From positions 1 to 18,785 of the forward strand of contig JAEZDB010000283.1 in NCBI GenBank assembly GCA_023429855.1: 18,785 nucleotides of DNA, in the 5' to 3' direction. Both the position numbers and the translations under genes were made by a program. Under the pieces are notes generated by a model, which did no database searches, was not told where the DNA came from, and worked only from the letters and a program-made list of their open reading frames with translations. Shown one piece after another: positions 1 through 6,458 of the stretch. Each line of letters starts with the position of its first letter. The first letter of the stretch is position 1. Origin of the DNA: Actinomycetes bacterium. GTDB lineage: Bacteria > Actinomycetota > Thermoleophilia > Solirubrobacterales > Solirubrobacteraceae.

Positions 1-406
1 GTGCGAGGGCGAGGTGCGGCCCGTGCGGCAGCGGCGGCAGGACGATCGGCCCGGGGGCCGGCCAGATCGCCTCGGCGGCGCGCAGCAGCTGACGGCCCTG
101 CGCCCGCGAGGCCTGCCGCAGCGACGCCGACGGCGTGCGCGCCGACTCCTCGGCGTCGAGCTCGATCAGCCGTGCGTCGTGGAGGGTGTGTCTGGCTGCG
201 CACGCGGCCGCAGCCACCGCGATGCCGGTCTCCGCACTCGTGCGCAGCAGCCCGTGCAGGAACGCCTCGAGCGTGGCGATGTCGTGCACGTCGCCCTGCT
301 CGACCGACTGCTCGAGCCCGCTGGAATGCGCGTGTCCGCCGGCGGGCAGTCGGCCGTCGGCGAGCAGCAGCAGCGCCGAGCTGAGGGTGGTCGAGTGGGT
401 AGGCAT
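1..406 (-). CDS. ureF: Urease accessory protein UreF (N-terminal part, cut by left edge)
   Basis: UreF forms a complex with UreD/UreH and UreG that delivers nickel to apo-urease in the cytoplasm. The reading frame is open from the ATG at 406 to the window edge, giving 135 complete codons and no stop. The N-terminus contains LLLLADGRLPAGGHAHSSGL (residues 11-30), the typical UreF opening in which a short hydrophobic helix is followed by a P-x-G-x-x-x-S-x-G-L-E signature. Mycobacterial-type UreF proteins start in nearly the same way. The gene begins 27 bp after the ureC stop on the same strand, as expected for a ureC-ureF operon. The only visible ribosome-binding signal is a weak purine stretch. 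ureG and ureD would be expected further left, outside the window. The identification rests on this motif and the context; the C-terminal half cannot be seen. Confidence 0.88.
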   Translation of the reverse strand, partial: MPTHSTTLSSALLLLADGRLPAGGHAHSSGLEQSVEQGDVHDIATLEAFLHGLLRTSAETGIAVAAAACAARHTLHDARLIELDAEESARTPSASLRQASRAQGRQLLRAAEAIWPAPGPIVLPPLPHGPHLALA

Positions 407-433
407 GGAGGCGGGCGGCGGCGACCTGTCGCC

Positions 434-2143
434 CTAGAAGAGAAAGTACTTCTGGGCCATCGGCAGCTCGGCGACCGGCGCCTGCTCGACCACGTCGCCG
501 TCGATCGACACGGTGAACGTGTCGGGGTCGACGGCGATCGTCGGCGTCGCCGTGTTCTGCGGCATGTCGGCCTTGCCCCGCTGGCGCACGTTCTCGGCGA
601 CCACGAACTCGCGGGAGAGCGCCAGGCGCTCGGGGAGCCCGTCGTCGATCGCGGCCTGCGCCACGAAGTTCAGCCCGAGGCTGCCTGCGAGCGACGGCGC
701 CGCCCCGAACATCGGCCGCTGCATGATCGGCTGGGGCGTCGGGATCGACGCGTTCGCGTCGCCCATCGCGGCCGACACGATCGCGCCCCGCTTGATCACC
801 AGCTCGGGCTTCACGCCGAAGAAGGCGGGGTCCCACAGGACGAGGTCGGCGAGCTTGCCGACCTCGATCGAGCCGATCTCGCGGTCGAGCCCGTGGGCGA
901 CAGCCGGGCAGATCGTGTACTTGGCCACGTAGCGGCGAGCGCGGTGGTTGTCGGCGGGGCCGTCGCCCGGCAGCGAGCCGCGGGCCCGCTTCATCACGTG
1001 CGCCGTCTGCCAGGTCCGCGAGACGACCTCGCCGACGCGGCCCATCGCCTGCGAGTCCGCGCCGATCATCGAGATCGCACCGAGGTCGTGGAGGTGGTCC
1101 TCGGCGGCGATCGTCGACGGGCGGATCCGCGACTCGGCGAACGCGAGGTCTTCCGGCACCGACGGGTTGAGGTGATGGCAGACGATGAGCATGTCGAGGT
1201 GCTCGTCGATCGTGTTCACCGTGTGCGGGCGGGTCGGATTGGTCGACGACGGCATGATGTGGTCGTAGCCGGCGACCGTGATGATGTCGGGCGCATGGCC
1301 TCCGCCCGCACCCTCCGTGTGGTACGTGTGGATCGACCGGCCGGCGATCGCGGCGAGGGTGTGCTCGACGAATCCGGCCTCGTTCAGCGTGTCGGTGTGG
1401 ATCGACGCCTGCGCCCCGGATTCGTCGCACACGTTGAGGCAGCGGTCGATCACCGCGGGCGTCGTGCCCCAGTCCTCGTGGAGCTTGAAGCCGCCGGCAC
1501 CCGCGCGCAGCTGCTCCCAGAGCGCCGCCTCCGACGCGGTGTTGCCCTTGCCGAGCAGCATCACGTTGATCGGGTAGTGCTCGAGCGCCGTGTACATCAT
1601 CTGCAGGTTCCAGGCGCCTGGCGTCACCGTCGTGGCGAGGGTGCCGTGGGCGGGGCCGGTTCCGCCGCCGATGATCGTCGTGGTGCCTGCGGCCAGGCCT
1701 TCCTCGATCACCTGCGGGCAGATCAGGTGCACGTGGCAGTCGATCGTGCCGGCCGTGAGGATCCGGCCGTTGCCGGCGAGGATCTCGGTCGACGGGCCGA
1801 TCACGAGGTCCGGGTGCACGCCGTCCATCGTGTCGGGGTTGCCGGCCTTCCCGAGCGCGACGATCCGGCCGTCGCGGATGCCGACATCGGCCTTGACGAT
1901 CCCCCAGTGGTCGAGCACGATCGCGCCGGTGATGACCATGTCGGGGGTGCCGTCGGCGCGCAGGGCCGTCGACTGGCCCATCGACTCGCGGATCACCTTG
2001 CCGCCGCCGAACACGGCCTCCTCGCCGCCGAAGGCGAGGTCGTCCTCGATCTCGATGAAGAGGTCGGTGTCGGCGAGGCGTACGCGGTCGCCGGCCGTGG
2101 GGCCGTAGAGCGCCGCGTAGCGCTCCCGGGAGATCTCGCTCAT
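434..2143 (-). CDS. ureC: Urease alpha subunit UreC
   Basis: This is the catalytic subunit of urease, which hydrolyses urea to ammonia and carbamate at a dinuclear nickel centre. It is 569 aa, the normal family length. The nickel ligands are visible at a constant +3 offset from Klebsiella numbering: H137 and H139 in DCHVH, the carbamylated lysine K220 in GFKLHEDWG, H249, H275 and D363 in GADSQAMGR. Flap residues C322 and H323 (VCHHL) and H222 are also present, so the enzyme should be active if activated. The start at 2143 gives the canonical MSEISRERYAALYGPTAGD opening. ureF follows 27 bp downstream. Upstream there is no ureB or ureA: a 70-aa unrelated ORF ends 9 bp before the ureC start, and the divergent kinase gene follows. 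The small beta and gamma subunits needed for holoenzyme must therefore be encoded elsewhere or have been lost. Confidence 0.98.
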   Translation of the reverse strand: MSEISRERYAALYGPTAGDRVRLADTDLFIEIEDDLAFGGEEAVFGGGKVIRESMGQSTALRADGTPDMVITGAIVLDHWGIVKADVGIRDGRIVALGKAGNPDTMDGVHPDLVIGPSTEILAGNGRILTAGTIDCHVHLICPQVIEEGLAAGTTTIIGGGTGPAHGTLATTVTPGAWNLQMMYTALEHYPINVMLLGKGNTASEAALWEQLRAGAGGFKLHEDWGTTPAVIDRCLNVCDESGAQASIHTDTLNEAGFVEHTLAAIAGRSIHTYHTEGAGGGHAPDIITVAGYDHIMPSSTNPTRPHTVNTIDEHLDMLIVCHHLNPSVPEDLAFAESRIRPSTIAAEDHLHDLGAISMIGADSQAMGRVGEVVSRTWQTAHVMKRARGSLPGDGPADNHRARRYVAKYTICPAVAHGLDREIGSIEVGKLADLVLWDPAFFGVKPELVIKRGAIVSAAMGDANASIPTPQPIMQRPMFGAAPSLAGSLGLNFVAQAAIDDGLPERLALSREFVVAENVRQRGKADMPQNTATPTIAVDPDTFTVSIDGDVVEQAPVAELPMAQKYFLF

Positions 2144-2152
2144 GCGTGAGTT

Positions 2153-2365
2153 CTAGCGCGGCGGCGTGCGGAAGTCGGCGCGGCGTGCCGGGGCGCGCCG
2201 CTCACCGAACACGCCGAGGGCGCCCGTCGGCTTGCCGTGGCCGGTGAGCTTGGACGCTTTTGCGGCCGCCTGCACGGGGATCTCCTGCACGGGGATCCTC
2301 GCCTCGGGGGAGCGCGTTTTGCGCGTCGGCATCGCGAACGTCGTGGTGGGGGAGAAACGGGCCAT
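2153..2365 (-). CDS. Small basic ORF of unknown function upstream of ureC (70 aa)
   Basis: I do not recognise this protein. The frame reads from an ATG at 2365 (MARFSPTTTFAMPTRKTRS...) to a TAG at 2153, and ureC starts 9 bp later, so the two are probably cotranscribed. The product is rich in Ala, Arg, Pro and Lys. It has no predicted membrane segment and no cysteine, and looks largely disordered. It contains an internal duplication, IPVQEIPVQ, encoded by a 15-bp tandem repeat. A GCAGG stretch about 10 nt before the ATG could serve as a ribosome-binding site. It occupies the place where ureB normally lies but shows no similarity to UreA or UreB that I can see. The frame stays open further upstream into the divergent kinase gene, but that part would be antisense. 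It may instead be untranslated ureC leader. Confidence 0.4.
   Translation of the reverse strand: MARFSPTTTFAMPTRKTRSPEARIPVQEIPVQAAAKASKLTGHGKPTGALGVFGERRAPARRADFRTPPR
2269..2298. repeat. 15-bp perfect-but-one tandem duplication
   Basis: Two adjacent copies of cctgcacggggatcY occupy 2269-2283 and 2284-2298, differing only in the last base. On the minus strand they encode the repeated IPVQ units of the small ORF. The unit length is a multiple of three, so the frame is kept. Confidence 0.8.
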
Positions 2366-2443
2366 TGGGCTGAAACCTGCACGGGTCGGTGGACGGTGCC
2401 GAGCCAGCGTAGGCAGGTGCCCGGGGCGCGCTGTTGTCCAGAT

Positions 2444-2471
2444 GGCCAAAAGCGCGTGGCGGGTTTTGGCC
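2444..2471. promoter_or_regulatory. Inverted repeat GGCCAAAA-N12-TTTTGGCC
   Basis: The arms at 2444-2451 and 2464-2471 are perfect 8-bp complements separated by 12 nt. They could form a hairpin in RNA or a spaced operator in DNA. The A/T tracts stand out against the GC-rich surroundings. The element lies in the divergent intergenic region, about 80 bp from each neighbouring start codon, which favours a regulatory role over a terminator. Confidence 0.4.
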
Positions 2472-2483
2472 TTGCCCGAAGGA

Positions 2484-2499
2484 TTGTCCGCGCGGACAA
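2484..2499. promoter_or_regulatory. Perfect 16-bp palindrome TTGTCCGCGCGGACAA, likely operator
   Basis: The 16 bases are identical on both strands. The site lies 56 bp before the kinase ATG and 118 bp before the small ORF ATG, a typical place for a dimeric repressor or activator site. An isolated TTGTCC half-site sits 50 bp away at 2434-2439. I do not recognise the regulator. It does not match the LexA, Fur, NikR or Streptomyces Nur consensus sites known to me. Confidence 0.5.
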
Positions 2500-2555
2500 A
2501 AGTGCCGCGGGAACTTTCGACGGCGCAGGCGTTTTGGCGGCTTACGCTCGGCGGG

Positions 2556-3569
2556 ATGACCACGGTGATCGGGACGCACGTCGAGGAGTCGCTCGCCATC
2601 GCGCGGCGCGCGCTCGCGCAGTTCGACTTCTCGCCGCGTGCCGCGCTCGACGTGGTGAGCCTCGCGGAGAACGTGACCTTCCGGATCGAGGACCCCGTCA
2701 CGAACGAGCGTGCCGCGCTGCGGATCCATCGGGCGGGCCACCACGACGTGGCGCAGATCAAGAGCGAGCTGCTGTGGCTCGACGCGCTCGCGCAGACGCG
2801 CTGCGTGGAGGTGCCGCCGCCGATCGCGGCGATCTCCGGTGACCGCGTCGCGCGCATCGAGACGCTCGACGGCGAGCGGCTTGCGACCGTGGTGGGGTGG
2901 GTCGACGGGGCTGCGCCGATCGCGACGGCGGCGAGCGGCGACCTCGCGCCCTCGTTCGCCACGCTCGGCGCGGTCGCAGCCCGGCTGCATGACCAGGTCG
3001 AGGGCTGGAGGTTGCCGCCCGGGTTCTGCCGGCGCCCGTGGAACGCCGAGCAGCTCCTTGGCCCGCGGCCGGCGTTCGGCTCATGGCGCGAGGCGATCGG
3101 GCTCGGAGCTGAGGAGCTGGCGATCCTGACCGCCGCCGAGTCCGCGGTTCGCCGCGACCTTGCGAGCTTTCCGGTCGGCCGAGGCGACTTCGGGCTCGTC
3201 CATGGCGACCTGCGCCCGTCGAACCTGCTCCTCGATGTGAAGGACGGCCGGCAGGTCGTGCGCGTGATCGACTTCGACGACTGCGGCCCGAGCTGGTTCA
3301 TGTACGACTTCGGCTCGGCCGTGTCGTTCATGGAAGACGACCCGCGCGTCGACCGCCTCGCCGACGCGTGGGCGACCGGCTACCGGACGGTCCGCGAGCT
3401 CAGCGCCGCAGCGGAGGCGCAGCTGCCGACGTTCGTGATGCTCCGCCGGCTCGTGCTGCTCGGCTGGGTCGCCCGCAACCACGGCACCGCGACCGAAGCC
3501 GCGGCGCACGGGTCGGGCTTCACCGACGGCGCCTGCGCGCTGGCGGAGCGTTACCTGGCGGGCCGCTGA
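2556..3569 (+). CDS. APH/SrkA-like kinase-fold phosphotransferase
   Basis: This 337-aa cytoplasmic protein belongs to the aminoglycoside phosphotransferase/homoserine kinase II superfamily (Pfam APH, COG2334-like). Residues 50-80 carry the N-lobe segment LRIHRAGHHD followed by an SELLWL helix typical of the SrkA/YihE-like branch. The catalytic loop is HGDLRPSNLL (216-225), with Asp218 and Asn223 as catalytic and metal-binding residues. The metal-binding aspartate is in VIDFDD (237-242). The substrate cannot be read from the sequence; a small molecule or a protein serine/threonine is possible, and resistance to a drug should not be assumed. I chose the ATG at 2556 because it opens the conserved domain, although only a GGCGGG lies close before it. 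The frame extends upstream to 2166 without any domain support and across the intergenic palindromes. Its 3' end faces the next gene, 21 bp away. Confidence 0.88.
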   Translation: MTTVIGTHVEESLAIARRALAQFDFSPRAALDVVSLAENVTFRIEDPVTNERAALRIHRAGHHDVAQIKSELLWLDALAQTRCVEVPPPIAAISGDRVARIETLDGERLATVVGWVDGAAPIATAASGDLAPSFATLGAVAARLHDQVEGWRLPPGFCRRPWNAEQLLGPRPAFGSWREAIGLGAEELAILTAAESAVRRDLASFPVGRGDFGLVHGDLRPSNLLLDVKDGRQVVRVIDFDDCGPSWFMYDFGSAVSFMEDDPRVDRLADAWATGYRTVRELSAAAEAQLPTFVMLRRLVLLGWVARNHGTATEAAAHGSGFTDGACALAERYLAGR

Positions 3570-3590
3570 GCTCCCCCCGGCGAACGACGC

Positions 3591-4175
3591 CTACTTGCGC
3601 GGGCCGAGCTTGACTTCGCCGGTCTTGTCGAACAGCGTCGGGACCTCGTCGTCGGCTGACTTCGGATCGGCGAGCGCGATCGCGTAGCAGCCGGGCTTCC
3701 AGCCGGCGATCGACGGGTGCTTGACGAGGAACGTGAACACGTTGTTCGTGATCTCGCCGCGGCCCGTGCGCCCGTTGCTGATCTTCTTCTGCTTCGTGGA
3801 GACGGCGGCGAACTCGACGACGTCGGGTTCCGACAGCAAGCCGATGCCGAGGCCGACGACCTTGTTGCACGTGGAACCGAGGCTCACGCTCACCAGCGAG
3901 TCGGCGTTCGCCGGATCGATCGGCCCCGCGAGCGTGACGACGAAAAGGATGCTGCCGTCGCTCTTGTAGCGGGCGATCGTCTCGATGATGTCGCGCGAGG
4001 GCGATGGCGCGTCGCCGGTCGGGTCTTTCGCTATCGTCAGGTACTGCTTGGGTCCGGCGGTCGCCGCGGGGGCAGCGGCAAGGCCGAAGCCGAACGCCGC
4101 CGTGAGGCCGATCGCGGCGCCGCGCATGGCGGTCTTCCGAAGTGGTGAGGACGCGGTGGGTGACACGCGCCGCAT
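3591..4175 (-). CDS. Secreted protein of unknown function
   Basis: The product is 194 aa. It has a basic N-terminus, a hydrophobic segment (residues 18-37, roughly AAIGLTAAFGFGLAAAPAAT) and an AxA cleavage site (ATA|G), so it is probably exported by the Sec route. The mature part is beta-strand-like and begins with the acidic stretch KDPTGDAPSPSRDI, a D-P-x-G-D-x pattern also seen in secreted calcium- or sugar-binding beta-sandwich proteins. I cannot assign a family. Two cysteines (in STCNK and GCYAI) could form a disulphide. The ATG at 4175 is preceded by GGAG at good spacing. An internal ATG at 4127 would give 178 aa with a shorter n-region and is a realistic alternative. It lies downstream of the two-domain secreted gene, separated by 179 bp with two hairpins, so it probably has its own promoter. 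Confidence 0.72.
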   Translation of the reverse strand: MRRVSPTASSPLRKTAMRGAAIGLTAAFGFGLAAAPAATAGPKQYLTIAKDPTGDAPSPSRDIIETIARYKSDGSILFVVTLAGPIDPANADSLVSVSLGSTCNKVVGLGIGLLSEPDVVEFAAVSTKQKKISNGRTGRGEITNNVFTFLVKHPSIAGWKPGCYAIALADPKSADDEVPTLFDKTGEVKLGPRK

Positions 4176-4263
4176 CGTGCTCCGTGGCGCCTTGCGAGTC
4201 CGTGAACGCGGCCGCGACGTTTGGAGCAGGGGTGGGCAGCTTGCGTTCTTCGGAGTGGAGCGC

Positions 4264-4293
4264 GCCGGTGGGGGGAGGCGTCCGCCCACCGGC
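4264..4293 (-). terminator. 9-bp stem hairpin, possible terminator
   Basis: GCCGGTGGG at 4264-4272 pairs perfectly with CCCACCGGC at 4285-4293 around a 12-nt loop. It lies about 60 bp after the stop of the two-domain secreted gene on the minus strand and before the next start. No T-tract follows, as is common for high-GC actinobacteria, so termination is inferred only. Confidence 0.4.
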
Positions 4294-4316
4294 TGCACTG
4301 TCCGTGTCACATGTCC

Positions 4317-4338
4317 GCGCGGCTCACTCTCGCCGCGC
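4317..4338 (-). terminator. 7-bp stem hairpin just after the two-domain secreted gene
   Basis: GCGCGGC at 4317-4323 pairs with GCCGCGC at 4332-4338 around an 8-nt loop. It begins 16 bp downstream of the stop codon at 4355 on the minus strand. With the second hairpin at 4264-4293 it forms a tandem pair, which suggests transcription end or 3'-end protection for the upstream gene. There is no U-run. Confidence 0.4.
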
Positions 4339-4354
4339 AGGCGACGCTCGTCCC

Positions 4355-5578
4355 TTAGAGCGTCGGGCCGATGAACACCCGCGGGCTCGTCGGCGGGGTG
4401 CAGGTGACGGTCTGCACGCCGGTTGGGGTATCGAGGTCGAGAACGGCGTCGCCACCCTGCGCCCGAATGGTCTGGGTTCCGATCCTCTTGAACGGCCCCA
4501 CGGTCAAGTCGCCCGTACTGGGAGCAATCACGACGGCCCGCTGGCCGCGGACGAGCGGCGTCGGCGCGAGGGGCGCCGGGTTGCCGCCGAGCACATCGAG
4601 AACGCTTGGCGTGGCGCCCTCTGTGGTGACCTTGAGACTGCGCACCGTCCCGCTGATCGAGCTCACGCCCTGGTCGAGCAGGTAGGCGACAGCTTCGGGC
4701 GACAGGGCGAACGCACCGTTGGCCTTTTGGAAGTACAACGACGTTCCGAGCGGTAGCGACAGCGGCGAGATGGCGCTGAGTGCGACAGCGGTGGTGAAGC
4801 TGCGACCGAGGATGCGGCATTGGTACGCCGCGCTGATGACTCCGTTGTCGAAGCTCGACGGCGGAGCCGCAAAGCTGTCGACGTTGGCGTCGACGTTGGC
4901 GTCTGGCTGGCCTGCCGGGCCGCCGACGTCGAGCGTTGCGAGGCCGAGCTTGCCTGCGGTGGTGCAGTTCGCCGTCACCGTCATCAGCGTCGTCCCGAAG
5001 CCCGTCTGCAGGTCAACGCGAGCAACGGCGTTGACGAACGACAGGGTGACGGTGCCGCGGTTCGGAGCCGTCCACGGTCCGACGTTGAAGTAGCCGTTGA
5101 TCGGTACGCCGACGCTGATCTCCTTGTTGGGCGTGAGCTTGATGTTGGAGACCGTGATGGGCGACTTGGCCATGTTGATGACCTCGGGCGTCGCGCCGGC
5201 CGCGCGGATGTTCACCTGCGGGACGACGGCGCGGGCCTTCGCGGCGCCGATGAGCGGAGCAAGGGTCGAGAGCCACGACGGCAGGATGACGCGGCCGCTG
5301 GCCTTACTCAGGTAGAAGCGCTGGCCGGGGCCGACGCTCGCCGGCATGGCCCCGGCGACCTGCACGGTTCCCGGCAGCTCCAGGACTTGCAGGTTGCCGA
5401 GCCAGGGAAGCGTGACCTTGCAGGTGAGCGGCAGTGTGAACCGACCCGCGCTGACGTTCGGACCGGGGACCTGGTCGACGGTCAGTGCGGCGTTGGCGCC
5501 GACCGGGGCCAGCGCCGCTGCGAGTCCAGCGGTAGCGAGGGCCGACGCCCAAAGGCGGCGACGGGAGAGACGAGGCAT
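4355..5578 (-). CDS. Secreted two-domain protein, DUF6801-like
   Basis: The product is 407 aa. Residues 1-30 form a signal peptide: RLSRRR, a hydrophobic core, then the ANA|A cleavage site. The mature protein is two copies of one all-beta domain, about 31-220 and 233-400. Each copy starts near a Cys in a strand (C53 in LTCKV, C254 in YQCRI) and ends near a Cys (C205 in ANCTT, C393 in VTCTP), with spacings of 152 and 139 residues. Each also contains a G-x-x-x-Y/F-x-K-A-x-G-x-x-x-L/S-P segment (QRFYLSKASGRVILP; TSLYFQKANGAFALSP) and an ATPxV...VGPF/W segment. This resembles the actinobacterial secreted DUF6801 group, whose function is unknown; the match is from memory. The ATG at 5578 is preceded by GAGAGG. 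The promoter region carries twin palindromes next to the TetR gene, so TetR control is likely. Confidence 0.8.
   Translation of the reverse strand: MPRLSRRRLWASALATAGLAAALAPVGANAALTVDQVPGPNVSAGRFTLPLTCKVTLPWLGNLQVLELPGTVQVAGAMPASVGPGQRFYLSKASGRVILPSWLSTLAPLIGAAKARAVVPQVNIRAAGATPEVINMAKSPITVSNIKLTPNKEISVGVPINGYFNVGPWTAPNRGTVTLSFVNAVARVDLQTGFGTTLMTVTANCTTAGKLGLATLDVGGPAGQPDANVDANVDSFAAPPSSFDNGVISAAYQCRILGRSFTTAVALSAISPLSLPLGTSLYFQKANGAFALSPEAVAYLLDQGVSSISGTVRSLKVTTEGATPSVLDVLGGNPAPLAPTPLVRGQRAVVIAPSTGDLTVGPFKRIGTQTIRAQGGDAVLDLDTPTGVQTVTCTPPTSPRVFIGPTL
4880..4903. repeat. 12-bp tandem repeat inside the two-domain gene
   Basis: The sequence gacgttggcgtc occurs twice in direct succession around 4880-4903 and encodes the repeated DANV units in the linker between the two domains. 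It is a small in-frame slippage product with no likely consequence beyond linker length. Confidence 0.55.
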
Positions 5579-5582
5579 GTCT

Positions 5583-5639
5583 GAGAGACCTCTCAAAAGG
5601 GCCCGGAACGGGCGTTGGGACAAGAACCGCGAAGCGCGG
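5583..5639 (-). other. Three short inverted repeats in the leader of the two-domain gene
   Basis: Between the twin operators and the ATG at 5578 there are three compact symmetric elements. They are GAGAG-ac-CTCTC at 5583-5594, GCCCG-gaa-CGGGC at 5601-5613 and CCGCG-aag-CGCGG at 5627-5639. In the transcript these could be three small hairpins, and the first overlaps the GAGAGG ribosome-binding site. They may tune translation or mRNA stability; no known riboswitch class is recognised. Confidence 0.35.
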
Positions 5640-5640
5640 C

Positions 5641-5676
5641 GGTACAAACTTGTACCAAATGGTATCTACTTGTACC
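5641..5676. promoter_or_regulatory. Twin palindromic operators, likely TetR-binding
   Basis: Site 1, GGTACAAACTTGTACC at 5641-5656, is a palindrome with 7-bp arms (GGTACAA/TTGTACC) around AC. Site 2, GGTATCTACTTGTACC at 5661-5676, has the same right half and a degenerate left half. Their centres are 20 bp apart, about two helical turns, so both face the same side of the DNA. They lie 63-98 bp before the ATG of the two-domain secreted gene and 60 bp after the TetR stop codon. The AT-rich sites stand out from the GC-rich context. Binding by the adjacent TetR protein is inferred. Confidence 0.65.
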
Positions 5677-5735
5677 AACTCTGGCGTGGCGCGGCTGAGC
5701 CTCCCTCAACAAGGCTGGTTTCTCGGCCGGAGTAG

Positions 5736-6422
5736 CTAGTCCGAGACGATGCTCGAGATCATTTCGGCAACGGCTGCCGCGATCTCGTCGGGGTCTCGGC
5801 CTGTCGCGAGCGCGTGCGCGGCGCTTTCGCGCAGGCCGCTCGTGATCACGTAGGCGGCGCTCTGCGGCATCGGACGCAGTTCAGGGTTCGTCAAGCGCAC
5901 GCGCTCGACCAGGTCGACGAGCAGCGCGGCGAAGCTGTCCATCTCACGGCGCTTGCGCTCGGCGCCGCGCTCGCCGAGCGCCGACAGCTCATGTGAGAAC
6001 GCCAGAGTGATGGCGGGCTCGCTCCGAACGACCTGCAGATACATGGCGAGCGCTGCGTCGATCTGCTCGCGCCACGGCTTGGTCGTATCCAGGGCTGCAG
6101 TGATGCGCGCAACGAAGACGGTGTTGCTCACGTCGAACAGCGAAAGAAAACAGTCCTCGCGATCGGCAAAGCACTCGTAGAACGTCCGGCGTGAGGTGCG
6201 CGCGCGCTTGACGACGTCGGCGATGCTTGCGCCGCGAAAGCCATGCTCGCGGACCGAATCGGCCATCGCGATCAGCAGACGCTCGCGCGGTTCGAGCCGC
6301 ACCTCGCGCGGGAATAGCGCGTGGAGCGGAAGCTGCGAGAGGTCCTTCAGGCGCGCCGTGTCGGTCCACTCGGCCGGAAGCTCGGTGTCGCGGCCGTCGC
6401 TCGGTTTGGGCGTCGACGCCAT
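5736..6422 (-). CDS. TetR/AcrR family transcriptional regulator
   Basis: The 228-aa protein has a TetR-type helix-turn-helix domain at about residues 46-95. The signature runs from RERLLIAMADSVREHGFRGA through SIADVVKRARTSRRTFYECF to DREDCFLSLFD, matching the classic pattern of helix 1, the 'I.DVV..A..S..TFY.HF' recognition helix and the 'K..LF' helix. The C-terminal part (100-228) is helical and would bind an unknown ligand. The 45-residue N-terminal extension before the HTH is polar and somewhat long for the family. The ATG at 6422 lies 36 bp after the stop of the giant IPT gene, leaving little room for a promoter. It may be read through from that gene or use a promoter inside its 3' end. 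The downstream neighbour, the two-domain secreted gene, has twin palindromes in its promoter and is the most likely target. Confidence 0.9.
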   Translation of the reverse strand: MASTPKPSDGRDTELPAEWTDTARLKDLSQLPLHALFPREVRLEPRERLLIAMADSVREHGFRGASIADVVKRARTSRRTFYECFADREDCFLSLFDVSNTVFVARITAALDTTKPWREQIDAALAMYLQVVRSEPAITLAFSHELSALGERGAERKRREMDSFAALLVDLVERVRLTNPELRPMPQSAAYVITSGLRESAAHALATGRDPDEIAAAVAEMISSIVSD

Positions 6423-6458
6423 GGCCTCATCCTGCCACGGTCGCCGGCTTGCGGCGGT

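Larger units (their letters stand above)
2366..2555. promoter_or_regulatory. Divergent promoter region between ureC group and kinase gene
   Basis: This 190-bp gap separates the minus-strand small ORF/ureC group from the plus-strand phosphotransferase gene and must hold promoters for both. It contains two clear symmetric elements, listed separately: a perfect 16-bp palindrome at 2484-2499 and an 8-bp inverted repeat spanning 2444-2471. A further TTGTCC half-site lies at 2434-2439. I cannot assign -35 and -10 boxes with confidence. No ORF is supported here. Confidence 0.5.

Noticed and set aside
14..2149. 711-codon open frame on the plus strand opposite ureC and ureF
   Set aside because: It is antisense to two genes with clear family motifs. 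Long antisense frames arise from the strong third-position G/C bias. Its translation is Arg/Asp/Val/His-rich with no domain.
2166..2555. N-terminal extension of the kinase-fold protein to 2166
   Set aside because: The extra 130 residues are not kinase-like and would be read through the intergenic palindromes and antisense to the small ORF. The conserved domain starts at the ATG at 2556.
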